DNA of 64,000 bases from Peptococcaceae bacterium (GCA_012517475.1 JAAYUV010000022.1:25150-89149); one strand, 5' to 3'. Positions 52,862 to 62,765 are shown, counted from the stretch's first letter. Notes: generated by a model from the sequence alone, not told the origin. Made by a program: numbers and translations.

Positions 52862-54364
52862 TTATTTCCCTCCCCGTCTTTTCGTGTTCTTCCCGGCCAG
52901 GATAGGAGGCCGGTTTTTCATGGAACTAAGGGGGAACCTGAGAAAAGTATCTTTTAAGTTATTTACGCTTCCGGGAGAAAGCGGAGCAGTATAGGGTACC
53001 CCAAAAGACCGGAGAGAAACAGTATACACCATAACTAGAAAAATTCCGCAGGTTATACCGATAAGTCCCATGATCCCGCCCAAAAATGTGAACAGTAACC
53101 TGAAAATGGTCATGGTTTCTGTAAAAGGTGGAATAATGAAACTGGCTACAGCGGTAGTGGCGGTAACGATGACAAGGGGGGCGCTGACCAGTCCGGCATC
53201 GACCGCAGCCTCTCCGATCACCAGTGCTCCGACAATGCTGATGGCTGAACCGATAGCTCTGGGGAGCCTTGTTCCTGATTCTTTAAGGAGTTCAAACATA
53301 ATGCCCATCAATAAAGCTTCAGCCAAGGCAGGGAGCGGAACCCCTTCTCTGGCCCCGGCGATCGAAATTAACAAAACCGTAGGGATCATTTCCTGATGAT
53401 AAGTTGAAAGCGCAACATAAAGCCCCGGCAGTAAGGTGCTTATAATTAAACCCAGTAATCTCAGCAATCGCAAAAAGGACGCATTCAGTGTCCTGACATA
53501 GTAATCCTCACTGGTCTGCAGATTCTCGATATAAAGGAGGGGAACCGTCAGCACGTGGGGGGTTCCGTCACAAAAGATGGCCACCCTGCCTTCCAGGATC
53601 TTGCCTGCAACCACGTCCGGCTTCTCTGTGATTCCGATCGTTGGGTAGGGGGAGTATTTACGATCTTGAATATATTGTTCAATATATCCGGTTTCCAGAA
53701 TAGAATCCGTATTGATCTTGTTCAAACGTCTTCTAACTTCTTTAAGGACATCGGGATCGACAATACCGTCAATATAGACAACTGCCACTTCAGTTTGGGT
53801 AATGCGGCCGATTTTTAGAGTTTGGATTTTCAGGTTAGGGCTTTTAATTCTTTTTCTTAACAAGATAATATTGGTCTTAACCGATTCTACGAATCCTTCT
53901 TTTGACCCCCGTACAACAGATTCGCTATCTGGTTCTTCAATAGATCGTTGAACCTGTTTCCGGATACTGAGAAGGAAGGCGGTTGTCTCTTCATTCATGA
54001 TCAGGAGGACATTTCCTTCTAAAATGCCGTTTACGGCTTCTTCCAGGGTGGAAATGCTGCTGATTAAAGAAGTGTACAACAGATTCTTCTTATCGGGATT
54101 TGTTTTCGTCAAAAGGGGAGTTACAATATCGCGATTTAATAAATCCGAATCAACAAAGCCGTTGATATAGGATAAAAGACCTTTGTTTTGTGCAGGATCA
54201 ATAAACTCATAGTAAATAATATCACTGCATTCTCTTAACCTGTTTCTTATTTGCGTGATATTCGTTCTAAGATCTTTTTCCAGAGGAGTGGGGGGAGGTC
54301 CCTGGTTTTCCGTATTCTGTTGTTTTGGGGGATTCGAGAATACTTTCGCCAAATATTTCAGCAA
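52862..54364 (-). CDS. Spore germination protein, GerAA family
   Basis: 500 aa: cytoplasmic N-terminal domain (about 1-270), then several TM segments (about 280-460), with family stretches such as VYIDGIVDPDVLKEVRRRL, AIFCDGTPHVLTVPLLYIE, PGLYVALSTYHQEMIPTVLL and REGVPLPALAEALLMG. A subunit of the receptor. TTG start at 54364 with GGTGATG upstream. The region 54365-54487 also contains the divergent cadC promoter. Confidence 0.93.
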   Translation of the reverse strand: MLKYLAKVFSNPPKQQNTENQGPPPTPLEKDLRTNITQIRNRLRECSDIIYYEFIDPAQNKGLLSYINGFVDSDLLNRDIVTPLLTKTNPDKKNLLYTSLISSISTLEEAVNGILEGNVLLIMNEETTAFLLSIRKQVQRSIEEPDSESVVRGSKEGFVESVKTNIILLRKRIKSPNLKIQTLKIGRITQTEVAVVYIDGIVDPDVLKEVRRRLNKINTDSILETGYIEQYIQDRKYSPYPTIGITEKPDVVAGKILEGRVAIFCDGTPHVLTVPLLYIENLQTSEDYYVRTLNASFLRLLRLLGLIISTLLPGLYVALSTYHQEMIPTVLLISIAGAREGVPLPALAEALLMGIMFELLKESGTRLPRAIGSAISIVGALVIGEAAVDAGLVSAPLVIVTATTAVASFIIPPFTETMTIFRLLFTFLGGIMGLIGITCGIFLVMVYTVSLRSFGVPYTAPLSPGSVNNLKDTFLRFPLSSMKNRPPILAGKNTKRRGGK

Positions 54365-54425
54365 AATTCATCACCAATGAAATTATTTGTTGATCGGAAC
54401 ATTATTATTCCAGAGTAAAAAGATA

Positions 54426-54479
54426 TTGACAGGGAAGAGAATTCAGTTTAGCATTATATATGAATAGTTGTTCAAGTGT
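54426..54479 (+). promoter_or_regulatory. Promoter and ArsR-type operator of cadC-cadA
   Basis: TTGACA (54426-54431), 17 nt, TAGCAT (54449-54454). Overlapping its start region is the imperfect inverted repeat TGAAT-AGTT-GTTCA (54461-54474) with AT-rich flanks, the arrangement used by SmtB/CadC repressors. Confidence 0.65.
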
Positions 54480-54511
54480 TTAAATGAATGAATTCAAAGG
54501 AGGAAAAAAGT

Positions 54512-54880
54512 ATGGGGGAAAGTTTGGACAGAATCCGATGCGATTGTAACGTCATTCACGAAGACACTGTAAATAAAGTCAAGGCCTTAATGCCGGATGA
54601 AGAAAGTCTTTATGATCTCGCCGAGCTTTTTAAAGTATTTGGAGACACCACCAGGATAAAAATTCTCTGGGCGCTGACGGAATCAGAGATGTGTGTATGT
54701 GATCTTGCCTTTTTATTAAATATGACTCAATCGGCGATCTCTCATCAATTGCGTTTATTAAAGCAATCCCGGCTGGTAAAAAACAGAAAAGAGGGTAAAG
54801 TTGTTTTTTACTCTCTGGATGACGGGCATATTGAAAAAATATTTAAGCAAGGAATGATTCATGTAAAAGAACAGGGATAA
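54512..54880 (+). CDS. cadC: ArsR/SmtB family metal-sensing repressor (CadC-like)
   Basis: 122-aa winged-helix repressor released from DNA by heavy metal. CVC in the alpha-3 helix (SEMCVCDLAFLL) plus an N-terminal CDCNVIH pair form the CadC-type site for Cd, Pb or Zn. The recognition helix is TQSAISHQLRLLKQ. ATG 54512 with AAAGGAGG; the frame extends to 54488 without support. It precedes the metal ATPase it presumably controls. Confidence 0.92.
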   Translation: MGESLDRIRCDCNVIHEDTVNKVKALMPDEESLYDLAELFKVFGDTTRIKILWALTESEMCVCDLAFLLNMTQSAISHQLRLLKQSRLVKNRKEGKVVFYSLDDGHIEKIFKQGMIHVKEQG

Positions 54881-54939
54881 TCTTTTGTAACCAAACAAAA
54901 GGAAAATAAGAAGAGAGGAAACACATAAGGAGAAAAGTT

Positions 54940-57165
54940 ATGGAAGCAAGGAGAAAAGACTTAGAGAAAGAGGACCTTTCTACGAATCCATTAAAGAAGG
55001 TTCTTCTTTTGCAAGGATTAGGATGTTCAAACTGCGCGGCAAAGATTGAAAAGGATGTAAGGGGATTACACGAAGTCATTACAGCCAATCTGGATTTTGT
55101 GACCGGGAAAATGAATATCGAAGCAGAAAATATAGAGAAATTAACCATTGTCCTAGAGGAGATACCGAGAATTATTTCAAAATATGAAACTGGAGTAGCA
55201 ATCCGGGAATTTGAAACGGATAAGGATACATCAAAAGTAAATCAACACACAAATCCAAAAGATCAGGAAGCAAACCTTTCTACAGGCCGGTTCCATGGCT
55301 ATATTGATTTTATCAGGCAACTAAGTATCCGGAAGAAGTTATCTTTTGTCTTGGGAATCGTTTTATTTGTTGCAGCCTTGTTGGTTAATTTCAAACCCTG
55401 GACGGAACTTGCTTTTTTTCTGATAAGCTACTTTTTGATTGGCGGGGAAGTCATATATAAGGCTTTGCGGAATATCCGGACGGGTCAGGTTTTTGATGAG
55501 AATTTCCTGATGTTTATCGCTACGGTGGGAGCATTTGCAATAAGGGAATTTCCTGAGGCAGTAGCCGTTATGCTGTTTTATCAGGTTGGGGAATTCTTTC
55601 AGGATATGGCGGTAGAGCGATCTCGAAAATCAATTAGTGATCTTATGGATATTCGCCCTGATTATGCCAATTTCCTGGAAGGGGCATTGGCAAGAAAAGT
55701 ATCTCCTGAAGACGTACAGGTAGGACAGAACATTCTGATAAAACCCGGGGAAAAGATTCCGCTGGACGGGACTGTCATCACAGGGAAATCGGTCCTGGAT
55801 ACTTCCGCATTAACGGGAGAATTTTTACCAAGGGAAGTTGGAGCCGGAAGTGATGTTCTTGCGGGATATATTAATAAAACCGGATTGTTGACTGTCAGGG
55901 TTTCAAAAAGATATGATCAGTCTACTGTTTCGAAAATTTTGGATCTGGTGGAAAATGCCAGTGCTCATAAAGCGGCCACAGAAAATTTTATTACCAAGTT
56001 TGCAAGGTATTATACTCCCGGAGTGGTTCTGGGGGCTGTTCTGCTGGCCGTATTGCCGCCCATATTTGTTTCCGGGCAGGGCTTTAGTGAGTGGCTGAAC
56101 CGCGCACTGGTATTTCTGGTTGTATCTTGTCCTTGTGCCTTAGTTATTTCTATTCCCCTGAGTTTCTTCGGGGGTATTGGAGGAGCCTCGCGAAGCGGGA
56201 TTCTCATCAAAGGAAGCAATTATTTAGAAGCATTATACAAAGTAAAAACAATGGTTTTTGATAAAACAGGAACGCTTACCGAAGGGGTATTTGAGGTAAC
56301 CAAAGTATGTTCTCTTACCGGTGAGAGTGAAGAGAAAATATTGGAATATGCAGCTTTGGTGGAAAGCTTTTCTAATCACCCAATCGCTGTCTCCATACAA
56401 AAGAGTTTTGGCAAGGAGATAGATCAGAGCAGTATAACCCAGTACCAGGAAGTTTCCGGGTGCGGTGTGAAAGCCCTTATTCATGGCAAAGAGGTAAGAG
56501 CGGGGAATTCCAGAATGATGGAAGGGGAAGGAATCACTTTCCCTGAAAGTCAAGAGATAGGTACAGTGGTCTATATTTCAGTTGACCGGCAGGCTACTGG
56601 TTTAATTCTAATTTCAGACAGGATTAGATCAGATGCCCAAAAAGCACTTCGTGAATTGCGGGAAGCAGGAATCAAAAAAATTGTGATGCTTACCGGAGAT
56701 AAGAAGGCTGTCGGTGAGGAAATAGGCAATCAATTAGGTTTTGATGAAATCTATGCTGAACTGCTGCCGAATCAGAAGGTGCGCATCCTGGAGCAATTAG
56801 AAAAGGACAAATCTCCTGGAACCAAGATTGCTTTCATTGGGGACGGAATTAATGATGCTCCGGTACTGGCCAGGGCGGATGTCGGGATTGCTATGGGCGG
56901 GTTAGGTTCTGACGCGGCCATTGAAGCAGCCGATATTGTTTTAATGACCGATGAACCTTCAAAAATCTCAAGTACAGTTAAAATCGCCAAAAAAACACGT
57001 TCCATTGTATGGCAAAACATTTTTTTGGCTTTGGGTATCAAGGCTGTCGTACTTCTTCTGGGGGCAATAGGCATTGCGACCATGTGGGAGGCAGTCTTTG
57101 CAGATGTCGGGGTTGCCTTGTTAGCAATCCTGAATGCCATGAGGGTATTAAAAGCAGCAAAATAA
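54940..57165 (+). CDS. cadA: P1B-type heavy-metal-translocating ATPase (CadA/ZntA-like)
   Basis: Exports Zn, Cd or Pb using ATP. 741 aa: N-terminal metal-binding domain with GCSNCAAKI (about residues 27-35), a spacer, then TM segments, actuator TGE (SALTGEFLP), the ion-channel motif CPCALV with following ISIPLSFFGGIG, DKTGTLTEG (phospho-Asp), HP dipeptide in FSNHPIA, and GDGINDAPVLARADVG. The CPC with downstream Asp-containing last TM pair fits the Zn/Cd/Pb class. GGAG ribosome-binding site. Confidence 0.95.
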   Translation: MEARRKDLEKEDLSTNPLKKVLLLQGLGCSNCAAKIEKDVRGLHEVITANLDFVTGKMNIEAENIEKLTIVLEEIPRIISKYETGVAIREFETDKDTSKVNQHTNPKDQEANLSTGRFHGYIDFIRQLSIRKKLSFVLGIVLFVAALLVNFKPWTELAFFLISYFLIGGEVIYKALRNIRTGQVFDENFLMFIATVGAFAIREFPEAVAVMLFYQVGEFFQDMAVERSRKSISDLMDIRPDYANFLEGALARKVSPEDVQVGQNILIKPGEKIPLDGTVITGKSVLDTSALTGEFLPREVGAGSDVLAGYINKTGLLTVRVSKRYDQSTVSKILDLVENASAHKAATENFITKFARYYTPGVVLGAVLLAVLPPIFVSGQGFSEWLNRALVFLVVSCPCALVISIPLSFFGGIGGASRSGILIKGSNYLEALYKVKTMVFDKTGTLTEGVFEVTKVCSLTGESEEKILEYAALVESFSNHPIAVSIQKSFGKEIDQSSITQYQEVSGCGVKALIHGKEVRAGNSRMMEGEGITFPESQEIGTVVYISVDRQATGLILISDRIRSDAQKALRELREAGIKKIVMLTGDKKAVGEEIGNQLGFDEIYAELLPNQKVRILEQLEKDKSPGTKIAFIGDGINDAPVLARADVGIAMGGLGSDAAIEAADIVLMTDEPSKISSTVKIAKKTRSIVWQNIFLALGIKAVVLLLGAIGIATMWEAVFADVGVALLAILNAMRVLKAAK

Positions 57166-57200
57166 GCTGGACAAATGCAAATCAGTTAGGCAAAAGCAAT

Positions 57201-57248
57201 AAAAATAGCTGTCTCGAGCAACGATTATGTGTGAGGCAGCTATTTTTT
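57201..57248. terminator. Bidirectional terminator between cadA and ligD genes
   Basis: 14-bp stem AAAATAGCTGTCTC / GAGGCAGCTATTTT (one G-U) with T runs on both strands. Serves convergent cadA and the NHEJ operon. Confidence 0.85.
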
Positions 57249-57286
57249 GCTGCATAATATACACTTGCAGAAGAAGTTTTCACCGG

Positions 57287-58180
57287 TTACTTCTTTTTAG
57301 ATATAAAATCCAGGATAAAGCCCAAGTCCTGAGCGTTTGAGGGAAGCAGTAAAGGAGAAAACAAATCTTTTTTTATTCTGAGTCTGTCCATAATATTTAA
57401 CAGGTTAAAATCACGAGGGGAAATCCCCTTTTCCAGTTCACTCCATTCAACTGGGGCAGCAACTGACGCGAATTTTGTTGCTCTTGGAGAATAGGGAGAA
57501 ATGATAGTTTTCCCCTGCCACATCTGGAGATAGTCAAAATAAAGTTTCCTGTCCCTTTTGCCTACACTCCGTTCAATCGTAATCTTCTGCGGATACTTTT
57601 GCCTGAAATAGGCAGCAAAGAATTCATTGATTTCCCGGGCCTGAGGATAATTATATTTGCCTCCTAACGGTATGTAGATCTGTAAACCGCTGGCGCCGGA
57701 CGTTTTGATATAACTCTTTATATTTAAAGCGGTAAGCTCCCTGTATACAAGCAGGGCTACCTCTGCAGCATCTTCAAAAGTTTGTCCTTCTGATGGATCC
57801 AAATCAAACACCAGATCAGAAGGGTTAGATTCCTGATCATAGGGGTTAAACGGAATATGAAGTTCCAGCGCCGCTTGATTTCCCAGCCAGGTAAGCACAG
57901 CTTCGTCCTCTAGAATAATATACTTATTTTCATGCCATTCCCGAGTTGAAATCCACTCCGGAGCATGTTCAGGGATATTCTTCTGAAAAAATGATTTGCC
58001 GTCTATCCCATCCGGATACCGGATGGTGGTTAAAAGACGGTTGCGGGTATGAGGAAGGAGAAAAGGGGACAATTCCAAAAGTTTTTTAATATAATCGATT
58101 TTTCTGATTTCCAACTCAGGCCAGAGTATTTTTTCGGGATTTGATATTTTTAATTGCTTTTCTTTGCTATCCATGATCAT
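57287..58180 (-). CDS. ligD: LigD-type DNA primase-polymerase (NHEJ polymerase domain)
   Basis: Fills and extends ends during non-homologous end joining. 297 aa, the stand-alone equivalent of the LigD polymerase domain: NPEKILWPE start, FFQKNIPEHAPEW, LVFDLDPSEG (catalytic Asp pair), IKTSGASGLQIYIPL and SPYSPRAT. Overlaps the ligase gene by 4 nt (ATGA), so the two products are made together and replace a fused LigD. Confidence 0.94.
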   Translation of the reverse strand: MIMDSKEKQLKISNPEKILWPELEIRKIDYIKKLLELSPFLLPHTRNRLLTTIRYPDGIDGKSFFQKNIPEHAPEWISTREWHENKYIILEDEAVLTWLGNQAALELHIPFNPYDQESNPSDLVFDLDPSEGQTFEDAAEVALLVYRELTALNIKSYIKTSGASGLQIYIPLGGKYNYPQAREINEFFAAYFRQKYPQKITIERSVGKRDRKLYFDYLQMWQGKTIISPYSPRATKFASVAAPVEWSELEKGISPRDFNLLNIMDRLRIKKDLFSPLLLPSNAQDLGFILDFISKKK

Positions 58181-59118
58181 TCCGCACTGTATTCCTTTCC
58201 GTTTGCTGAAGTTGCTTTTTCCTGGCTGAAACCAAGGATTTTAGGGTGACGTAAGCTGCTCTGATCTGTCCATTCCAGAAAACTGACCCAACAAGTCAAT
58301 ACCGGGCTTAGCCAGGTGACATCCTTAGCTTTCTGAAGATTATGAAAAGGGCTGTGTTTTTGTTGAATAGCGGGGGAATAATCTTTAAGCAGACTAAAAT
58401 CATGTTGAGTGAGTCCTAAACTGGCGTTGCCGATGAAAGAAAGTTTTGCATCGGTATAGATGCCCAATAAAAGAGAATTGGGAAGACCTGATTTCCAGGA
58501 GAGCCCGCCTATAACTGCCAATATTTTTTTAATAAATTTTGTTTTAAACCAGAGGTTATGCTTTTTACCTTCAAGGTAGATACTTGATTTTTTTTTTGAT
58601 ACGATACCTTCGAAACTTCTCTCTTTCATGAGGTTATAGAGATCCGGCCCATTCGAAAAATCGTCGGTGATCCCTATTCGGGCATTTTTGCTTAAGTTTT
58701 CATTCAAAATAAATTTTCTTTCAACGAGAGGAAAATTCCGCAGGTCTTTACCATTATGGAAAAGAATATCGAAAACAATGTAATGGACAGGGTACTTTTT
58801 TAGATAGACTGGGAGATTCCCCTCGTTTTTAAGTCTGTCCCTGGTGAGTGCGAAACGAAAAGAAGGTCTAGAATTCTCATCAAGCACGATCAGTTCGCCA
58901 TCCAGTATTGCCTGATGGCCGTGCAGAAGGCTAAGGGTATCCTTTACTTCAGGATAAAAAGGGGTACGTTCCCGTCCGCTTTTTGTAAAAAGCCGCAGAC
59001 TTCCATTTTCTATATAGGTAATTCCCCGTATGCCATCCCATTTTATTTGATGAACCCATTCATCTCCTTCCATTACCATGCCGGAGAGAACAGGTTCCAT
59101 CACTTGAAGAAGTTCCAT
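58177..59118 (-). CDS. ATP-dependent DNA ligase (NHEJ ligase)
   Basis: Seals breaks held by Ku. 313 aa. Adenylation motif IKWDGIRG (Lys forms the AMP adduct, about residue 27), then GELIVLDE (III), FEGIVSKK (IV) and WFKTKF (V), with an OB-fold C-terminus. I start at ATG 59118 with AGGAGC upstream; the longer frame to 59202 would overlap ku. No phosphoesterase domain of LigD is present in the window. Confidence 0.92.
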   Translation of the reverse strand: MELLQVMEPVLSGMVMEGDEWVHQIKWDGIRGITYIENGSLRLFTKSGRERTPFYPEVKDTLSLLHGHQAILDGELIVLDENSRPSFRFALTRDRLKNEGNLPVYLKKYPVHYIVFDILFHNGKDLRNFPLVERKFILNENLSKNARIGITDDFSNGPDLYNLMKERSFEGIVSKKKSSIYLEGKKHNLWFKTKFIKKILAVIGGLSWKSGLPNSLLLGIYTDAKLSFIGNASLGLTQHDFSLLKDYSPAIQQKHSPFHNLQKAKDVTWLSPVLTCWVSFLEWTDQSSLRHPKILGFSQEKATSANGKEYSAE

Positions 59119-59134
59119 CTTGTGCTCCTGTATC

Positions 59135-59959
59135 TCAACTCGCGGTTGTCTGTTTTTCTGCCACTTTGGTCTTCTCTTGGGCCGTTTTTTTCTTGCTTTC
59201 ATTTAAACTTGCCTGTAAAGCTTCCATTAAATCAATCACGTTTCTATGCGGGGCTTCCGGAGCAATTTCTATTTCTTTTCCTTCGATTTTCATGTTAATC
59301 AATTCTTGTAAAGCCTGACGGTAATCGTCATTATACTTTCCCGGTTCAAAAGGAGCAGAAAGGTTTTCTATTAATTTGACGGCAATATCGAGTTCCTTTT
59401 CATTAACACTCTCTTTTTCGGGAAGTCCGGGAACCTGACCAACCGGCCTTACTTCATCGGGATAAAATATGGTTTCCAGCACAAGAACATTATTGTAGAC
59501 TCTTAAGGCGGCGAGGGTTTGTTTGGTGCGGATCGTGATCTTGGCAATGGCGATTTTTCCTGTATCGTTCATGGCTTTTCTGAGCAGGGTATACGCTTTA
59601 TTGCCGGTGTCTTGGGGAGAAAGATAATAGGATTTGTCATAGTAAATCGGATCGATTTCAGAAAGATTAACAAAATCTATGATTTCAATCGATTTATCAT
59701 CGACTTCCGACTTTAAGGCCAATATGTCTTTCTCATTGATAATAATAAAATGACCGAGTTCATACTCGTACCCACGCACAATTTCTTCCTCATTGATTTC
59801 TTTATTGCAGGTAGGGCAGGTTTTTTTGTAACGCAAGGGAGTATTGCATTCTTTGTGCAGGTACCGAAATTTAATATCTTTCTCTTCGGTAGCAGTAAAC
59901 ATTTTTATGGGAATGTTAACGAGCCCAAAACTAATGGAACCTTTCCACATGGTATGCAT
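59135..59959 (-). CDS. ku: Ku protein
   Basis: Homodimeric end-binding protein of bacterial NHEJ. 274 aa: starts MHTMWKGSISFGLVNIPIKM, the Ku beta-barrel core (about 10-230) with CPTCNKEINEEEIVRGYEY and ETIFYPDEVRP, and a Lys-rich C-terminal tail that in other Ku proteins binds DNA and the ligase. GAAGGAGG ribosome-binding site. First gene of ku - ligase - polymerase; in B. subtilis the equivalent pair is active in spores and stationary phase. Confidence 0.96.
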   Translation of the reverse strand: MHTMWKGSISFGLVNIPIKMFTATEEKDIKFRYLHKECNTPLRYKKTCPTCNKEINEEEIVRGYEYELGHFIIINEKDILALKSEVDDKSIEIIDFVNLSEIDPIYYDKSYYLSPQDTGNKAYTLLRKAMNDTGKIAIAKITIRTKQTLAALRVYNNVLVLETIFYPDEVRPVGQVPGLPEKESVNEKELDIAVKLIENLSAPFEPGKYNDDYRQALQELINMKIEGKEIEIAPEAPHRNVIDLMEALQASLNESKKKTAQEKTKVAEKQTTAS

Positions 59960-60191
59960 AATGATACCTCCTTCTGATCATATCAAGCGGATAGACAAGG
60001 CAGCTGAAAACATCCATGATTTGTCTGTATTGTTTGTAGAACATGGATTCTTAATGCATAGTTCCGGCTTTTAAAGGACATTGCTACTTGAAGTAAAATT
60101 AAAAAAACGGTAAAATTATAATATTGCTTATTTTGAAAATCAAAATATTTTATACATATAAGATTTTTTTAAGACTATTGGAGGGTTTACT

Positions 60192-61136
60192 TTGAAATTT
60201 CCCGAACTTCAAATTGGAAATCTCATACCGAAATATCCCATTATTCAGGGGGGTATGGCGGTAAGGCTTTCTACTTCCCGCTTGGCCGCCGCAGTAGCCA
60301 ATGCAGGTGGAATTGGATTAATCGCCGCTTCAGGAATGGAACTGGATGAATTACGGGATGAAATTAGAAAAGCCAGGGAGAAATCCAAGGGGATTATTGG
60401 TATCAATGTTATGTTTGCTGTCAGCCGTTTTAAGGATTTGGTCTTTACCGCACTAGAAGAGGGAATTGATCTCATTGTTCAGGGGGCCGGCTTTTCCAGA
60501 GATATTTTTCATTGGTGTCAAGAAATGAAAACACCGCTTGTTCCTATCGTGTCTACTCCTAAACTTGCTAAAATTGCAGAGCATTTGGGAGCTGGGGCCG
60601 TGGTGGTTGAGGGAAAGGAAGCAGGGGGGCATTTGGGGACGGATCAATCCATGCGTAAACTCGTTCCTCAGGTAAAAGAAGCGGTAGGGGTTCCGGTCAT
60701 CGCCGCGGGCGGGATAGTAGATGTTTATGATTTAAAAGAAGCCTTTGGTTTGGGGGCCGATGGGGTGCAAATGGGAATAAGGTTTGCCGCCAGTGAAGAA
60801 GCTAACGGGGCTCAGTGTCTTAAAGAAAGTTATGTAAAAGCGGAGCGGGAAGATATTGTTCTGATCGAAAGTCCCGTGGGCTTACCGGGCCGGGCTATTC
60901 GGAACGTATTTTCTGAAAAAATCCTTTCGGGAAATATTGAACCCCCACAAAAATGTGAGGGCTGTTTAAAAAAATGCCGGAAAAACTTTTGTATTATGCT
61001 GGCATTGAACAATGCGCAACAGGGAAAACTGGATGAAGGATTAATTTTTTCCGGGGAATACATTGAAAAAATCAAAGAAATTCTTCCGGCTGGTAAAATC
61101 ATTTCCGATCTGGTTGAAGCCTATAAAGTATTATAA
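60192..61136 (+). CDS. FabK-like / nitronate monooxygenase family FMN protein
   Basis: 314-aa TIM-barrel flavoprotein of the 2-nitropropane dioxygenase family, which includes enoyl-ACP reductase II. IIQGGMAVRLS start, GGIGLIAASG, VEGKEAGGHLG (FMN/substrate, His), VIAAGGI and ADGVQMGIRFAAS (phosphate). The C-terminus has a Cys group CEGCLKKCRKNFC found in clostridial members and absent from FabK, so NMO-type function is as likely as fatty-acid synthesis. TTG 60192 with GGAGGG upstream. Confidence 0.82.
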   Translation: MKFPELQIGNLIPKYPIIQGGMAVRLSTSRLAAAVANAGGIGLIAASGMELDELRDEIRKAREKSKGIIGINVMFAVSRFKDLVFTALEEGIDLIVQGAGFSRDIFHWCQEMKTPLVPIVSTPKLAKIAEHLGAGAVVVEGKEAGGHLGTDQSMRKLVPQVKEAVGVPVIAAGGIVDVYDLKEAFGLGADGVQMGIRFAASEEANGAQCLKESYVKAEREDIVLIESPVGLPGRAIRNVFSEKILSGNIEPPQKCEGCLKKCRKNFCIMLALNNAQQGKLDEGLIFSGEYIEKIKEILPAGKIISDLVEAYKVL

Positions 61137-61147
61137 CGAATCATTTA

Positions 61148-61837
61148 TTACTTATTTATTTGGTTTACATTACGTAAAGTATTTTCAAATTTTTCGTCTC
61201 TGCCATTTGTTGCCAACAAATTTTCCAGCTTGCTGATTCTCTCTTGCAGTTCTGTAATTATTTCAGCAACGGGGTCGGAAAGTTTATTGTGTTCAAGGTC
61301 AATTCCTCTGGCAGAGTCTTTTTTGACCTTCACCCGTCCGGGAATTCCTACCACGGTACAATTAGGGGGTACATCCTGTAAAACAACAGAACCGGCTCCT
61401 ACTTTGGAATTATCGCCAATGACAATTGCTCCAAGGACTTGGGCACCGGCACTGATGACCACGTTATTTCCGATGGTAGGGTGTCTTTTTCCTTTTTGCT
61501 TACCGGTTCCACCCAGGGTCACACCCTGATAAATTGTAACATCATCCCCAATTTCCGTTGTTTCTCCGATAACGGTTCCATGACCATGATCAATAAAAAC
61601 TCTATTTCCTATTTTGGCCCCGGGGTGTATTTCGATACCGGTGAAAAAGCGGCTGATATGGGATAAGAGCCGGGCTAATAAGAACCATTTTCGTTGATAA
61701 AGACCATGCGCGATTCGGTGTGTGATAATGGCATGCAATCCGGGATAACATAACATGACTTCAATTGTACTTTTTGCTGCGGGGTCCCGCTCAAAGACGG
61801 TATAAATATCTTCCTTCAGTTTTTTTATATATCCCAT
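61148..61837 (-). CDS. cysE: Serine O-acetyltransferase
   Basis: Acetylates L-serine, the first step to cysteine. 229 aa: short helical N-terminal domain, then a left-handed beta helix from hexapeptide repeats ([25 protein letters not shown]), the catalytic loop [30 protein letters not shown], and a charged tail of 45 residues. TTGGAG ribosome-binding site. cysK is not adjacent. Confidence 0.94.
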   Translation of the reverse strand: MGYIKKLKEDIYTVFERDPAAKSTIEVMLCYPGLHAIITHRIAHGLYQRKWFLLARLLSHISRFFTGIEIHPGAKIGNRVFIDHGHGTVIGETTEIGDDVTIYQGVTLGGTGKQKGKRHPTIGNNVVISAGAQVLGAIVIGDNSKVGAGSVVLQDVPPNCTVVGIPGRVKVKKDSARGIDLEHNKLSDPVAEIITELQERISKLENLLATNGRDEKFENTLRNVNQINK

Positions 61838-61902
61838 TGGGCTCGCTCCAATCTCTTAATTTGTTTTTCCGATTAAAATAGTAGGAATTAGCTTACGGTA
61901 TC

Positions 61903-61931
61903 ATTATAATGATCAGGAATTTTTTTGACAA
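61903..61931 (-). promoter_or_regulatory. SigA promoter of cysE
   Basis: On the minus strand TTGTCA (61931-61926), 17 nt, TATAAT (61908-61903). About 65 nt before cysE. No T-box or other leader structure was seen between them. Confidence 0.75.
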
Positions 61932-61979
61932 GTAAAAGCTGGGCTTTTTTAAATTTTTATACTTAAGCGGGGGAAATCA

Positions 61980-62765
61980 TTGAAAGAACCATATGTAAAA
62001 AAAATAATTGCCAGATATAACGGTGAGGGACAAATCCAAGAAACGATAGATGATGTAGTAACAGAATTTCCATTGACTTTATTTGTCAACGGAAAAGAAG
62101 TGGTTACTTTGGTTTGTACGCCAAACGACCTTAAGGAATTAGGTATTGGCTTTTTGATAAGTGAAGGATTTATTGCCGATTTTTCTGAAGTAGTTTCTCT
62201 TGACCTTCAGGAAGAAGGATTCTTAAATATTAGATTAAATAAAGAAATTAAAAATACGGGTACATTTCTCAGAAGGAATATCGCCAGCTGTTGCGGCAAG
62301 GGAAGAGCAGGTTTATATTTCATCAATGACGCCAGACAGGTAAAATCTATTGATTCAGCAAAAAAAGTAAACTTATCGGATTGTTTGACAAATATGAAAA
62401 TATTGGAGGAAAGATCGGAACTATTTCATCTTACCGGTGGAGTTCATAGTGCAGGCCTTATAGACGGTAAATCTATATTATTCTACTATGAAGATATTGG
62501 AAGGCATAATACAATTGACAAAGTAATAGGGTCTGCGGTAATTAATCAAATTACTACATTTGATAAAAGCTTGATCCTAAGCGGTAGAATATCTTCCGAG
62601 ATTGTTATTAAAGCTGCAAGGGCAAGTATTCCGGTTATTATATCGAAAGCAGCGCCAACTGATTTGGCTGTTGATTTAGGTGAGGAATTAAACATTTCAA
62701 TTATTGGATTTACACGTGGGCAAAAGCTCAATATTTATTCCTGTAAGGAAAGAATAATATTGTAG
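61980..62765 (+). CDS. fdhD: Formate dehydrogenase accessory sulfurtransferase FdhD
   Basis: Delivers sulfur to the molybdenum/tungsten cofactor for formate dehydrogenase. 261 aa with ELGIGFLISEGFI, SCCGKGRAG (the sulfur-carrying Cys pair, here CC; the usual pattern is CxxC or CC), GGVHSAGL, YEDIGRHNTIDKVIG and ISSEIVIKAARASIPVIIS. TTG start with GGGGG upstream. No formate dehydrogenase gene lies in the window. Confidence 0.93.
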   Translation: MKEPYVKKIIARYNGEGQIQETIDDVVTEFPLTLFVNGKEVVTLVCTPNDLKELGIGFLISEGFIADFSEVVSLDLQEEGFLNIRLNKEIKNTGTFLRRNIASCCGKGRAGLYFINDARQVKSIDSAKKVNLSDCLTNMKILEERSELFHLTGGVHSAGLIDGKSILFYYEDIGRHNTIDKVIGSAVINQITTFDKSLILSGRISSEIVIKAARASIPVIISKAAPTDLAVDLGEELNISIIGFTRGQKLNIYSCKERIIL

